Positions 12,732-25,985 of a stretch of DNA of 64,000 nt are shown in pieces. The position numbers and the translations under genes were made by a program. The stretch covers positions 15,765,842 to 15,829,841 of the forward strand of contig CM022679.1 of assembly GCA_012295275.1 (NCBI GenBank). The letters run 5' to 3'. Under the pieces are notes generated by a model. It was not told where the DNA came from. It did not search any database and saw nothing but the letters and a program-made list of their open reading frames with translations. Each line of letters starts with the position of its first letter. Within the stretch, counting starts at the first letter, position 1. This DNA is from Chrysomallon squamiferum (lineage: Eukaryota > Mollusca > Gastropoda > Neomphalida > Peltospiridae).

Positions 12732-12735
12732 GCTT
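12617..12735 (-). CDS. dmbx: dmbx exon 1 of the coding series (start codon exon)
   Basis: The acceptor TATTCAG lies just before 12735. The ATG is at 12731-12729, leaving four bases of 5' UTR in this exon, so an upstream non-coding exon is required. It encodes 38 residues from [12 protein letters not shown] to GSQFP, rich in Pro, Gly and Met. The donor is CCAG/GTAAAT and the exon ends in phase 1, completing an Asp codon with the next exon. Confidence 0.9.
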
Positions 12736-12763
12736 CTGAATACAATTAATATAAAAAAATATT

Positions 12764-12794
<31 letters not shown>

Positions 12795-14730
12795 TAATAA
12801 TAATAATAATTGTTTCCTGAAATTCGCTTTTGCTAAAGCAGAATATTTATAGAATTATAACCAGTAATGATAAGAAAAAATATAAATGAAATGAATAGAT
12901 TTAATTTCCGAAAGAAAAGAAATGTCTAATATTTCCATGATGCTTCTGTTAGAACGAAAATAAAATCAGATGTTAATTGAGTTTTTAATTTGAAAAAAAA
13001 AAAACATCCATTAATAATATAATCATGCATACACGAAACAAATAGTGAATATATAATTAATGTGATTTTAAAAAGTGAACAAAGAAGTAAAGTTTGAAAT
13101 ATGTGTTTGGCATTATTAATATTATAATAGTGTAATTCTACATCAAAGAAAATAATTACTAAATTAACGTCTGAAGTTCTGAAAAAAACTGTAAACTGTT
13201 GAAAAAAAGATGACATTAGTATCTTGTGTTATAATAGTTCAGAAATAACATTTAATGTCATTTGTTATAATGAAGCTGTGAAATGTTGGTTATCTGAATC
13301 GAAATGTAGAAATGAAATTAATGCCAGAAAAAGTTAGAATTCAAAAATAATAAATTAATTTTAATATTAGAACAGAGCTATAAAATGTTGGTATTAATAC
13401 AAAACACGTCAGAAAGATTTCTGCGTATTATTAGAATACAAAAATAAAAATTAATGGAATTCAAGTACCATCTGATATTATATGAGTTTTAAGATACATT
13501 TTAAAACTAATGTAAAATGATATTACACGTCGGAATTCTACATGATAGAAATACATTATATTCCAAGAGTTCTGAACTACAAGTTAATATCAATAATAGT
13601 TAACATAATTCTACATAACTGAAACTCTGAAATGAAATTAATATCTTATACTGTAATGTTTTAAACAAAAAATTAAAGTCAGTAATAAACTAATATAATA
13701 CGACATAATTAAAATGAAAGTTTGTAAAATTTTTTTTTAAATCCGAGAGAACAAAATGCCCGATAATTACAGCACGTAATTTTCTACAACTCTTTAAAAT
13801 TAATTTCTAGTTTTATTAGGGTCGAGAAATAAAACTTCAATGTCAAATATTATAATACTCTGTTCATACATGTGAAGAATCAAACCAATGTATATGATTT
13901 TGTATAATACCAAAGTTAATCAAATTATTTTCAAGAGAAACGTCGAGAAATTCTGCAGTGCCTGCTGTAAAAAGAATATCCATGTCTTATCTTTAACAGT
14001 TTCTTAATGAATTTGTTTTCCTTTTTATAGAATCATTTACAGATCTAAAAAGAAAACCACAGATTTAATAGTAAGAATAAAGGTTTGTTATACAATGAAA
14101 AATACCTTGGTCCATAACAATGTGATTTATAGAAATTAATCAACTTTTTAAAAATAGAAAAGTATTTGCTTATCTATTATAATGTGAAATACAGAATTAA
14201 AGTTAAATCTTTTTGAAATGGTTTTATAGATCGTTACATAAAATCTTTGCCGTGACTTTGGCAATATGATTTCAAATTAAAAGTATCTCATTATATACAA
14301 AAATTAATGTTGCATTCATTGTATTATGATCTGCAGGAGGAAAAAAAACTGAAAGGCTGTTATTTTTTTCTATAGAATAATAGTACAAACCGAAAAAAAA
14401 GAGACACTCGTATATTTATAACAGTAGGAACAACAACTAACCTTATAGAAGTAAAACGTTATTCCACGTATAGAAAATAGCTTTCAAAAATTAATTAACA
14501 GCGTTAGCTTTATTGTAGGAAAAAAATAACACATGTATGTATCTCTGATACTATCTCTGAAATTAAATTAATTTAATCTGTTTAGTGAGGTTCAGTTAAG
14601 TGCTGCCTGAGTGTGGAAATTAAGCAAAACAAAAACAGAAGTAATTATTAAACTTTAATAGTAATTAACTTTAGGTTTTCATGTTCAGATAACGCATGTA
14701 TGTAGAAATTGAAACATTCATTTATCTACT

Positions 14731-14912
14731 TGTTTGTTTGTTTGTTTGTTTGTTTGTTTGTTTGTTTGTTTGTTTGTTTGTTTATTTATTTGTTTGTTTG
14801 TTTGTTTGTTGGTTGGTTGGTTTATTTATTTATTTTATTTTATTTTATTTTATTTCATTTTATTTTATTTTATTTTATTTTATTTTATTTTATTTTATTT
14901 TATTTTATTTTA
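14731..14912. repeat. Compound (TTTG)n-(TTTA)n-(TTTTA)n microsatellite
   Basis: TTTG units give way to GGTT, TTTA and then about 15 TTTTA pentamers. The frames opened by this (Phe/Leu/Val/Cys strings) are not genes. Confidence 0.96.
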
Positions 14913-16205
14913 GTTCATTTCATTATATTTTATTTTAGTTCATTTCATTATTGTTTTATTTTATCTAATTAATAAATTAATTTTTTTTTTTTTTTTTATC
15001 TGAGTGTTTGTCTACCCATTTGTTTATTTGTTTGTTTTGTTTTCATTTAATTTAATAATTTCCTTTGATATATTAAATACTAAAAAATCTGATGAAAAAG
15101 TATGATTAGTAAAAAAGATTATAATTTCAGTACGTAAAATTTTTTTGATAAATATATTAAAATAAATAAACTGAAAATGTTGAAGAGACTTAAAAATTGC
15201 GGAAGAATAATTTAAAAAAAGAAAAGAAAGAAACAGACAAACAAGATATATATATATATAGATAGATATAGATATATATGATTTTACATTCATAAATTAC
15301 ATAAAACATTTAATATAAGGATTTTTATTTATTCTTACATATTTTAACTTTCATCTTTATGACATAATAAAAATAAAAGTATCTAGTATATCTAACTAAA
15401 CTACTTACTAATTTAACCAGCGTTATCATTTCTTTAAAGATAAATAATCATATTATTATTACACCGAATTAGTGAAGTATCAAAACAAACATGCAACTTA
15501 CAAGTATTATTCGATTTCACATAAAGCTAATTAAATTATCACACTTTGCAATTAAAAAACCAAGTATAAACAACAAAATGTGCTGAACATTCTTTGAAGC
15601 CTTCTCATTATAAATGTTATAAAAATATTCGTAAAATTAATTTCCTCTTGATAACTGCAGTAATTAATCGGCTTAATGTGATGTCACTTAATAAAAACAC
15701 AGCTAGTAGCTGTACCCAAAAACACGGTCACGCACTTGTTTCAAAGGTTACTTCAAAAAAGGTTTGTTAATCCTCGTTTTAATTATTATTATTACTATTA
15801 TTATTATTATGTAAATTATTGTGAACTGTTTTTGAAATTGTTAGCAGTTTTGCCCACGCCATGCGTGTTTTAACATTTCTGTAATAGAATAAAACATAAC
15901 TCTGAAAAGTTATCTTTACAAAAGTTCTGTCTTTTGTGCTCTTCGTGCATATTCGTTTTCTAATATGTAGTTTTAAACATTTAACTAAATACAACAAGGA
16001 TGATCAGTTTAATAAATTTTGTTTAATACTAACTTTAATAATGTTATTTTCCCATGAGGAAGTAATTAACCGATTAAGTAATTAAGCAATATATTATTTT
16101 TTAAATAAACAATTTTATTTATTTAGTCATTAGAACTAATGAATATATGAATATCTATAACAAAATATACAAGTATAAAAAAGTAATAATTATGACGATA
16201 ATAAT

Positions 16206-16226
16206 AACAACAACAACAACAACAAC

Positions 16227-16260
<34 letters not shown>
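16206..16260. repeat. (CAA)n-(TAA)n microsatellite
   Basis: CAA units change by a single C-to-T substitution into TAA units. Confidence 0.95.
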
Positions 16261-16638
16261 TGAAAATAGTTATGATCTGTAAAAATTAATTAATGTGATG
16301 TTAAAAATGAAAATAAAAAGTATAAAAAAAAAAAAAAAATAAAAAAAAAAATAATTAAAATGAGCCCAGATATTCTTAGATAATTTACTGTAAATAATAA
16401 ACAAATGAAAAAAAAAAAAAAATAAATAAATAAAGAAGAAGAAGAAGAAGAAGAATAAGAAAATAAAAATAAATAAATAAATATTTAAATAAATAAATAA
16501 ATAAATGAAAGCTAATTTATACCAAATTAATTTCATTACTCAGTGGCACAAAATTAACTGTGTGGGCTTCTCAGATACACATGAGAGTAAAACATCAAAA
16601 TAGATTAGAAATAAATAACAGTAGAAATATAAATAAAA

Positions 16639-16700
16639 GAATGAATGAATGAATGAATGAATGAATGAATGAATGAATAAATAAATAAATAAATAAATAA
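16639..16700. repeat. (GAAT)n-(AAAT)n microsatellite
   Basis: About ten GAAT units pass into AAAT units. Confidence 0.95.
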
Positions 16701-16764
16701 AATTAACATTTTATCATTTTATGTTTCAAAATTTACCAAAACCATTTCCGCATTAAAAACTTAC

Positions 16765-16970
16765 AGAAGAAGACGAATCTGTTCTGGACAAAATAACAGT
16801 ACCTAGTACAACAATCCTCAGCTGCAGCAGCGACTACGTACGTCCTACAGCATGGACGGCAGCACGACAAATGACTCGCACTATTTGAGTAGGGACAACA
16901 TGAACACATTCAGTTAGCCCGGTCGCTTGACTTTGGTCGAAACACCATGGTGTCACTTACACTCTGCGCA
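16765..16970 (-). promoter_or_regulatory. Candidate non-coding first exon and promoter region of dmbx
   Basis: Because coding exon 1 begins only four bases before the ATG, an upstream 5' UTR exon must exist. A consensus donor TCT/GTAAGT lies at 16765/16764 on the minus strand. Immediately upstream the sequence changes from microsatellite to a more GC-rich, non-repetitive stretch reaching about 17,400. Exon limits and transcription start are not determinable here, and the right edge given is arbitrary. Confidence 0.35.
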
Positions 16971-17813
16971 TGCCTGGAAGCTCGGAAAGTGGCTTGCAAG
17001 GGGAGATTTGCAAGGGTTTAGAATGTTTGCAACATGTCACTAGAGGAGAAGCAGAAGATAATGGTTCTGAACACCTTTGTGTTCTTCACGTACTGGACAG
17101 GCTTAGCATCTCTGGACATGGGGGCCAAATGAGCGCGTTCGATTAGAAGACCAAGATGAGCGTGTCTTCCCGACCATCTTGCATAGTTCTATTGTGACCA
17201 ACGAAGAACAATACAACTACAAAAAATAACCCGACCTCTTTCTTGTACGGTTTGTTCGGGGAGTTTGTCGTACAATGCTGGCGATGGATTCCTATTAGAC
17301 TTTAGAAGTGATCTTATAAGCGGTTCGTTGATCTGACGTTATGAGCGGGGATTAACGTTCAGAGCTGGTAATTACATAAAGACCAAGACGACCAGACTGA
17401 ACGGATTTCTCGATTTAGATGTTAAAATAAAGAATGCCACGTCCATATCGGATTTCTGTTCATCTCAAATTAGAGCTATGCTCATCAAACAAACAAAAAT
17501 TCCTGTCCAATGAAAAGAAACTCCAAGAGAGAAAACAAGAGTCGAAGAGACACTTCACAGCATATTAAATTCACTGTATTTTTAAATTTAGTCTAATCAT
17601 CTAAAGTTATCAGAAGAAAACTGTCCACAATACCAAATGTGTCCTGAGCCATGATAAAATGTATGCATTACTAAGTCAAGAAGACAATTTGAATTTAATT
17701 TAATTGTCCAGTATCGCATAAAATTAAATACATTTAAAAGAAAATTCCTAAGCAATATAACATTTATTAACTGTTCATATATCTTTTCATTTTCAAAACA
17801 TATATGTGTATGT

Positions 17814-17841
17814 ATGTGTGCTGTGTGTGTGTATGTATGTA

Positions 17842-17914
<73 letters not shown>
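17814..17914. repeat. (TG)n/(TGTA)n/(CATA)n/(TA)n compound microsatellite
   Basis: Alternating purine-pyrimidine dinucleotides and tetranucleotides over about 100 bp. The TA portion is self-complementary. Confidence 0.96.
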
Positions 17915-17917
<3 letters not shown>

Positions 17918-18199
17918 TAACATACACATAATGACACATCATAATTATGTAAAATAGCAGTTTTGTTTTTATCTAATTTCCATCTTATTGAAAGAAATAA
18001 CAAAAGGTATATGCAAATGTATGTATATATATCAAAATAAAGATATGGTAATCTGATAAACAATAGAGCATTATTTCAAACAGTACATTATTTCTTCAGC
18101 TGTTATGTATTTGTTCTCTCTGTGGCTTTGTATTTCTTTTTCTTATTTTTTTCTTCTTATTTTTATATTTTATTAGTTATTGTTTTTGTTGTTGGTTTT

Positions 18200-18204
18200 T
18201 TCTT

Positions 18205-18235
<31 letters not shown>
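18200..18235. repeat. (TTC)n microsatellite
   Basis: Twelve TTC units, a pure pyrimidine strand. A (GAA)n tract of opposite orientation lies about 400 bp away. Confidence 0.95.
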
Positions 18236-18566
18236 TACTACTACTATTATTAATAATATTGTTGTTGCTGCTATTATTGTTATTTTATTATTATTATTAT
18301 TGTTATCATTGTTCTTATCATCATCACTATCATTATTAATATTATTATTTGGTTGTTTAGCTTCCAGCAGTAACATTTATTTTTATGTTTTCTGTTAATT
18401 AAGTCAGTAATTAGGCTTTTAATTAAGTCTGTGCGACATCGTTAATATAATATATGAGTTTACAACCTAAAATCATTATAAAATCTGAGAAGAATAAAAT
18501 TTAAAAAAGTTTAATAATTATTATATTAGTGTTGTACCGTAAAAACATAATAATATTATTTTAATT

Positions 18567-18576
18567 TTATTAATAT

Positions 18577-18643
<67 letters not shown>

Positions 18644-18664
18644 AGAAGAAGAAGAAGAAGAAGA
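18567..18664. repeat. (AAT)/(ATT)n followed by (GAA)n
   Basis: A short AAT run turns into about 19 ATT units and then seven GAA units. Confidence 0.95.
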
Positions 18665-18882
18665 AAAAACAAAAACAAAAACAATAACTAATAAAATATA
18701 AGAAGAAGAAAAAAAAGAAGAAAAAGAAATACAAGCCATATAGAGAACAAAAAAATGTTTTATCTTCATAGACTATCAACAAAGAATAAAAAAATAATTA
18801 AATCTCTAAATAAATAAACAAATAAAAAAAACAAACAAACAAATAAATGGTGACTAAGAAACCATTGAACTTCGTTCAAGAT

Positions 18883-18916
<34 letters not shown>

Positions 18917-19270
18917 TATTATTATTATTATTATTATACTTCGATCTGTCAAAAGAAACAAAAATGAGAAATGCAGTTCATTCCTGTAATCTTTGGGAAT
19001 CAAAAAATTTAACTGGGATTAAACTGATCATGTTTCACAAATTAATAATACATTTTTGAGTTTCATTATATCTGCAGAAATATCTTAGGTGATATATATT
19101 TTAGATATTTTTAATTTAAAGGACGAACAACGAATTCAGAAACGAGAGAGAAAGAGACCATTAGTATTGCTGTTGTTGTTGTTTTTCCTGTTGTTATTGT
19201 TAAAGGAATAAATGATTAATATTATCAGAATTTCTGAATTCCAAATGATACCCGCAACAACAATTTTTAT

Positions 19271-19322
<52 letters not shown>

Positions 19323-19440
19323 TATTTATATTATAATAAATGAATGGTACTCAGAATTAAGAGACACTTTGAAAAAAAAATTAAATATTAAATAAACGAG
19401 TTTACTGGGTGCAGAATGTAAACGCGTACACATAGTATAT

Positions 19441-20650
19441 GATACCACACTTTGGTCATGATCTTATCTTTAGAAAGCTTTCTTCGATTACAATCGCGAA
19501 GGCCTAATTGGCCGACAGCAAACATGTGGGTAACACAAAGATAAAGCTACCCTCACGGCAGCTTATATCTTGTATCGGAGATCGTCACCTATTTCACCGA
19601 CACCAAACGAAAATGATTTCGAACGGACGTGACGGAACAAAATGACATTTAACTCGTCTTAAGCGGTATTTCTGCGGTGTAATCTATTTGGAAAAGGTGT
19701 TAATAACATTCTAACACAAGTTTCGGCCTTCTTCCATTATGGAGTCGAACCGTTCATGTACCCGGTGCCACAGAACACGAATTCTTCAGCGCTTTGGTGG
19801 GAGAAAAAAAAACGTCGTATATTACGTGCCTCGTTTCAAAGTTCTTTGATTATGATTAAAACCGTCTAATATTTCGTCTTTATAACCCGCGACTCTTACA
19901 GCCTGGTTTTCGAGCACCCCATCCCTCAGAGGTCACGTGATCTCCGATACCCGACCACACCCACATCGCTTCGTTTTATATCGCGGCAGCAGCGATGGTA
20001 TCGGGTTTCATGAACGTGCATGCGTACTTCTGAAAAATCAAGAAAAAGAAAACTGGGGGTTTCGTGGGAAGACGTTAATGAGAAAGAGCCAGTCTGATTT
20101 CGAGACATAACTATGTGCAGGCGAATGGAGTTTTGGCACTGGGCGATTAGAGACGCGGAATTCGCTTGGCTTTGGTCCCTGCTTGACAACAGCCTTGCCT
20201 GTCCTCGTTAATAGCGATACCCACTTTGAAGCCGGATTCAGTTTCTGGTCGCGATTATCTTCTCTTTGTACGTATATTATGAAAAGAAAAGCTGTAAGTA
20301 CGGATAAATCTCACGACAGAATTGATTATTCAGACCTCTGGGAGGCGGCAACATGATTTGCACGTGTTTTTAACACAATTGCATGCACGTGCCGCGTCCA
20401 GCTCGTTGTGCATCAGTTGGGCGGATTAGCATCTGTAAACAGAGTAATGGAAAGTGACAGAAACCATTGTTGTTCAGGTTATACGTACGAACAAAGAGCG
20501 GCATATCAGTCAAACATTGGGAGTACATCAGAAAGAAAGAACTTCGATTTAACGTCCATGTCAAAAGTAGTGTAGAACATCCCCGAACTCAGTGTAGCAA
20601 AACGCCACCATGCCCTTGAGATTGTCCGCCGTCTTAACTTCTGATGATGA
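19441..20650. other. Non-repetitive, relatively GC-rich island, about 1.2 kb
   Basis: It is almost free of microsatellites, in contrast with both flanks, and includes a palindrome GGCCTAATTGGCC near 19,500. Open frames on either strand are short and show no domain or splice context, so I do not call a gene. Its position upstream of dmbx suggests regulatory DNA (inference). Confidence 0.4.
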
Positions 20651-20704
20651 CATTGGTTACGACTAAAAATTTCAAAAGTCTCATATCTCAACCGAAACAC
20701 GAAG

Positions 20705-20706
<2 letters not shown>

Positions 20707-20802
<96 letters not shown>

Positions 20803-20806
20803 TTTA

Positions 20807-20850
<44 letters not shown>
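20707..20850. repeat. Inverted AAT/ATT microsatellite (palindromic)
   Basis: (TAA)n at 20,707-20,758 is followed immediately by its reverse complement (ATT)n at 20,759-20,800, then an interruption (TTTTTATCAT) and more ATT to 20,850. The first two blocks form a near-perfect hairpin with arms of about 42 bp. Confidence 0.95.
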
Positions 20851-20851
<1 letters not shown>

Positions 20852-23760
20852 TTGTATGTTCAATCAGAAGATCTTTGACAGATTTTAATAAATTTAAAGG
20901 TTTGAATTTTAATTGCTTAAAAAAAGACATTTTAAAAAACCTGTACTGGTTATAAAAACATAAAAGCATTTCAAAATTATTAGAAAATTTATGCTAAGTT
21001 CACTAAACATCGTGGTAGTGAATGAATTAATATCAGAGCCGCGGAGAATCTAGATTCATATTCCTCAATATTTAAAATAAAAATAATAATAATAATTAAA
21101 GCATTGAGACAAGAGACAGAAGCGAAATTAGGAGACTCATTCTAAAAAAAAATATTTAGAAACAGCTCCTAAATGTACCTCTTTGATTCATGGACACGTT
21201 ATCTGAAATCTATTGAATTTAATAAATGAAGAACCATGCACACTAAAAAACAAATTTAGACCAAAAAAAAGGAAAGAAAAAAACCCCAAAAATGGTTTCT
21301 GGTTTTTATAATTTTTTTAAACATTAATTTAAACTTCATTATCTTTCTTCTTTTTTTGTTCGTTTCTGTTTAAATACTCTTTAGGTAAAATCCTGTGTAT
21401 ATTACGATCAACTACTACAATTCAAATATATCACTGTCACAGCTGCATTGAATTATTAAACAAATAGATTACGATGATATCAACTTTTGAATATATTTTG
21501 CATCATTCAAAATGTATACAAAACACACGACCTCTGAAATAAATTCGCTTACAAAGGAAAACAGATCTAGTTACGTATCACAAAGTGTTTGAAATCAAAC
21601 TGAAAACCTTTTGAGAAAGGAATTAATAAACCACCTAAGTTAAAAAGAAAAACGAATAGCAAAAGAACCTCAAATAAGGATAAGTTGTGGAAAATGCACG
21701 AGATTCACCCTATAAAACCTATATCAGTTTTCAGTAAAGACGTTTTACAAAGAAAATCCATGGTCCCCTCAGAACCAAAGTGCCACGCCTGACTCTCTCT
21801 ATCTCTATGTCTCTATCTACTCTGACATAGATAGCCATCTTCAGAGTTTGCTGCACTAAATGTGTTATTAAATAAATATTCAACACGGTGTATGTAAATT
21901 TTACATTTATCACAAAGGGTGTCAAAAAACACCTTGGGTGGCTTAAACAAAGAGAAGGGAGGTAAGTCTGAATTGAATTCCTCTTGAAATCCTCAATAAG
22001 CATACTACTTGGTCCGGTTCATGCTTTTAGTCTATTGACATGATCGGTTTTTATAAACATAATTTTTGTGGCCATCGAAACTTAATGCCTTCTGTGTATA
22101 ATTCAAATAAAATGGCACGGGTCTAATTAGTCTGAGATGACAGAGGACCTCTTTTGTACCAGTAACTGGGAGGAGTTTGGGTTGGTACAGAAACAGTGAG
22201 TCACGAGATATAATTAGTGTGAATCTTTTCACAAGCCTGTAGCATTTTGGACCATCCATTTTCTTAGACTATGTTTCTTGGAATTACAGTGAATTTGTGA
22301 AAACAACCGCGTGCACGTTACCTGTGGGAAGTCAAATACAGTCCACGAAACGTGATATCTTGTCCGGGTAGAATTTTGAGGGTGCTAGTTTTTGTGGCTA
22401 CACCGCCTACAAGACAGGTGCTTAGAAACCGTGTTTGTTTATAGAGACAAAGTGTCTAAAAGTAACCGCGGTTCGCCTCGCTTTACATGTTGACTGTCTG
22501 TAGTTTGAATAGATTTCATTTACTCATCATTTAGCGTATGGCGCGTTCCGACAAGATTAAACATCACCGTCACACAATTATAAAATAAGAACTCTTCTGC
22601 CCAATGAGATCGGAAAGTTTTAATACAATGTGAACTTTTCTTTGTTGTGAGACTGAAAAGTTTGCGTACAAACGGAGCTCTTCTTTCGAGAAGAGAGAAA
22701 CAGAGAGAGAAAAAAAGGGTCAAATCATCGACTGGTGCCAGTTACAGTGTTTTAGAAAGCGTGACAAATTATGAAAATGGCAACATCGATACAAAGCGGT
22801 ATTAATTTGATCTATACGTGTGCTTTACTGACACCTCGTCTGTACGCAATGACACCGCTCACTGAAGCAATGTGTTACCTGAATTTTTTGTTTATTTTTC
22901 TCCCCTCTTTTTGTATGACAAACAGCTGTTGATAAATGCTTTTTTAATTCTCCTTCCCACTTGGCGTAAGAAAACAACTTTCAAATTCAAAACTGAACTG
23001 AGTACTACTGTTTATCTGTTTATCTATTGCTTATAATAGATTATTCTTTGCTGATAAAAAAAATAAAATAAACTGTAACTAAATAAAGTTCTACAAATAT
23101 AATGGATTAAAAAAAAATTATAACATTAAAAATTAACTATAAAAAAAACCCTGTAAAACCCTGAAGTATAATACTATATATAACATTCAAAATAAACTTA
23201 AAAATAAACTTAAAAAAGCAAAAGATTAAAATTTTGAAAATACTGAATTTTTTTCCATAAATTATAAAAAGAGTAAAAAAAAAAGAAAAAAAAAACAACA
23301 AAAAAAAAAAAAGAAGAAAAGAAAAAGAAGTCATTATCATATTGATATTTATATTTTAACAAATAAATTAACAGTACATTTTTTAAAACTGTATTAGAAA
23401 AGAAAATGTTAAATATTTAAATTTAGATAAATAAATAATGCATTAAAAATCTAACGACTATGTCGCATAATTAAAAGAAAGTTTTTTTTATTTTTTTTTA
23501 TTCAAAATTTGAACCATGAAAATTAATTAAAAGAAAAACATTTAAAAGAACTAAAATATAAAAACTGAAATTCTTTGTTATAAAAAAAACGAAGAAATAT
23601 TGGGACAAAAACAATAGATATATCAATTAGTTTTTTAATCCCACTCCCGATATATTACCATTAATTATGTGCATAAATAAGAAATAAATAAATAATATCT
23701 AAGTACTTCATTAAATGGGATACGTATGTATGTATGTAGGAAGTATGGATCAATGGATAG
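20851..23760. other. Gene-free stretch
   Basis: Moderately complex AT-rich sequence. 21,700-22,860 is largely non-repetitive; 23,040-23,600 is A-rich. Several short open frames exist, but none shows a recognisable motif or flanking splice signals. Confidence 0.4.
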
Positions 23761-23768
23761 ATGGATGG

Positions 23769-23773
<5 letters not shown>

Positions 23774-23818
<45 letters not shown>
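23774..23818. repeat. (GT)n microsatellite
   Basis: About 22 GT units, followed by TATG-rich imperfect repeats to about 23,950. Confidence 0.96.
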
Positions 23819-23821
<3 letters not shown>

Positions 23822-24252
23822 CATATATGTATATATATAAGCATATATGTATGTATGTATGTGTGTATGTATGTGCGCCTATGTGTCTAGGTGTTTATGC
23901 ATATGATATAAACGGGTCTGTATATGCGCTTATTGGCATGCATGTATGTATATGTGTGCATGACTCAGTAGCTGATTTTATGAATTGGTTTCTCGTAGTT
24001 ATAAAAGTTATTTCATAGAACAGACAGCTTACGTAAACTTATTAGGAACCTTAATATTCTCTAAAAATCCTAAACCCAGACAGGTCAAGTTATCAAATAT
24101 AACAATAAAAAACAACAACAACAACAACAACAACAACAATAATAATAAAACCGTAATGTCATACTAGATATATTGTGAGACTTATAGGAAATAAGATCTG
24201 TAATACCAATAGATGCACGCAGAGGTGCATGCACACATATTAATTATAACAG

Positions 24253-24283
<31 letters not shown>

Positions 24284-24801
24284 TAAATAGACAAAGACAG
24301 ATAAGTACACATTTACTTCTTAAGAAAAGCAATTACGATGCTATTTATAATACGATTAGTTACATTACAAATTATATACATGTATACTGAAAAAATATGT
24401 AAATAAAAATCTAACAAAATATAGACAAAGGAAACTTAATGTTTCAAAATAAATAAATAAATAAATTAAATATTATATAAATAAATTTAACTTATAGTTA
24501 GTATAATACATTACGACTCACACTAAAGAGGTAACACATTATCACTAATTTAATATTGATAATTTAAGCATATTCAAATGTGATTTTGTATGTTTTAATA
24601 CTTTTCTTTCCTTCTTTCTTATTTATGTGTTTGTTCAAATGTATATACTTATGAATTTACATACTGTGAAAGAAAAATGTATTTAAATAGTAAATCATTT
24701 TTTATATATATTTTGAAGACATTTTAATGCTTCAACCTGTTCATTGCAATTTGGAAGATATAAAGTGTAACGGTTACAACAATACATATTAAAAAAAAGG
24801 T

Positions 24802-24805
<4 letters not shown>

Positions 24806-24890
<85 letters not shown>
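24806..24890. repeat. (AG)n microsatellite, about 42 units
   Basis: An uninterrupted purine strand. It is a mirror-repeat polypurine tract capable in principle of triplex (H-DNA) formation. Confidence 0.98.
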
Positions 24891-24894
<4 letters not shown>

Positions 24895-24990
24895 GTACAT
24901 TGGTTAGTATAATTATAGGTTTTGTGAAACCATCAAAAAATTCACAATCGATCAAATATAATTTATATGCTTGATTTTTAAAAGTATATA

Positions 24991-25070
24991 TAAAAAAAAA
25001 TAATAATAATAACAATAACAATAACAATAACAACAATAACAATAACAATAACAATAACAATAACAATAAC

Positions 25071-25103
<33 letters not shown>
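24991..25103. repeat. (ACAATA)n hexamer and (AAT)n
   Basis: AACAAT-type hexamers flanked by AAT units, producing a poly-Leu frame on the minus strand. Confidence 0.95.
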
Positions 25104-25104
<1 letters not shown>

Positions 25105-25892
25105 TAACGAAATAAACCAAATTTAATATTTTGGATATATATTCATAACCACAAAAAAACAAGATAGTTTATAATTTCAAAATAATGACTCACTAATATC
25201 AAATAAACAAACAATTTAGCTTATCCTTCCAGACAGTTAAGATAATAATCTCTTTAAGAACGCTTGGTATGATTACCACAAGCGAGCGGAGCAAGCAAAT
25301 AAAACAGTTGCAAAAAGTAAGATTACCAGTTAGCAATATTCCACGACTAGTCCTCGGTCCTTCGTTAAACACGCGACCTGGAAAACATAAATAATAATAA
25401 TAATAATAATAAAAAATAAACAAATACTCAAAAAAATAAATTAAATTAAATTAAATTAAGACATCCTTGACCTGAATACTCTTCAGGTGGGTTTCATTCT
25501 TTTTATTTATTATTATTTTTTATATATATATATATTTTTTTTTTTCAAACTAAAGAAGAAATTAAAGAGATAAACGGGTTGCTAGTGAGAATCGGTAGCG
25601 TGTGGTGACGAGTGTCTGGCCGAGTTGTTGTATAACGACTCGACGACAAAACCTGTTAAGAGTATGGAACACTGTTGACTTGATTTGCATCATGCAACAG
25701 TTACTTGAAAAGTTATGGAGAGCTTTCTCGGGTCAAAAGTTGTTATTCTTCAACACGGATTAGCTCCTCGTGACATGTTTACGTACAGCCCATTAAGTCC
25801 TTAACTAGCTGGCCGAAAATAAGTACATTAATAAAAAATCTCTCTCTCTTTCTTTCTTTCACTCTATCTATATACCTGTCGATTGACATGTT

Positions 25893-25898
<6 letters not shown>
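25104..25898. other. Gene-free stretch with a non-repetitive core
   Basis: 25,200-25,380 and 25,560-25,800 are non-repetitive. No exon with supported splice signals or homology was recognised. Confidence 0.4.

Positions 25899-25981
<83 letters not shown>
25899..25981. repeat. (TC)n microsatellite, about 41 units
   Basis: An uninterrupted pyrimidine strand, the same motif as the (AG)n tract at 24.8 kb in opposite orientation. Confidence 0.98.

Positions 25982-25985
<4 letters not shown>

Larger units (their letters stand above)
12736..16764. other. Presumed 5' UTR intron of dmbx, AT-rich and repeat-laden
   Basis: No coding exon was found. It contains (CAA)n, a long TTTG/TTTTA compound microsatellite (14,731-14,912), A/T homopolymers, (CAA)n-(TAA)n at 16,206-16,260 and (GAAT)n-(AAAT)n at 16,639-16,700. 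From 13,200 to 14,700 the sequence is AT-rich but not simply repetitive. Confidence 0.45.
16971..19440. other. Upstream flank of dmbx: short GC-rich part, then simple repeats
   Basis: From 16,970 to about 17,540 the sequence is non-repetitive and relatively GC-rich, plausibly proximal regulatory DNA. From 17,800 on it is dominated by (TGTA)n/(TA)n, (TTC)n, AAT/ATT and GAA tracts. No coding exon was recognised. Confidence 0.5.

Noticed and set aside
14696-14972. Phe/Leu/Val/Cys-rich frames suggesting membrane proteins
   Set aside because: They are translations of the TTTG/TTTTA repeat.
18521-18769. Poly-Asn/poly-Ser frame resembling a low-complexity protein
   Set aside because: It is generated by ATT and GAA microsatellites.
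24695-25162. A 155-codon open frame on the minus strand with poly-Leu and Leu-Ser repeats
   Set aside because: It is produced by the (ACAATA)/(AAT) and (AG)n arrays, with no real domain.
25779-25985. Arg-Glu repeat frame on the minus strand
   Set aside because: It is a translation of the (TC)n array.
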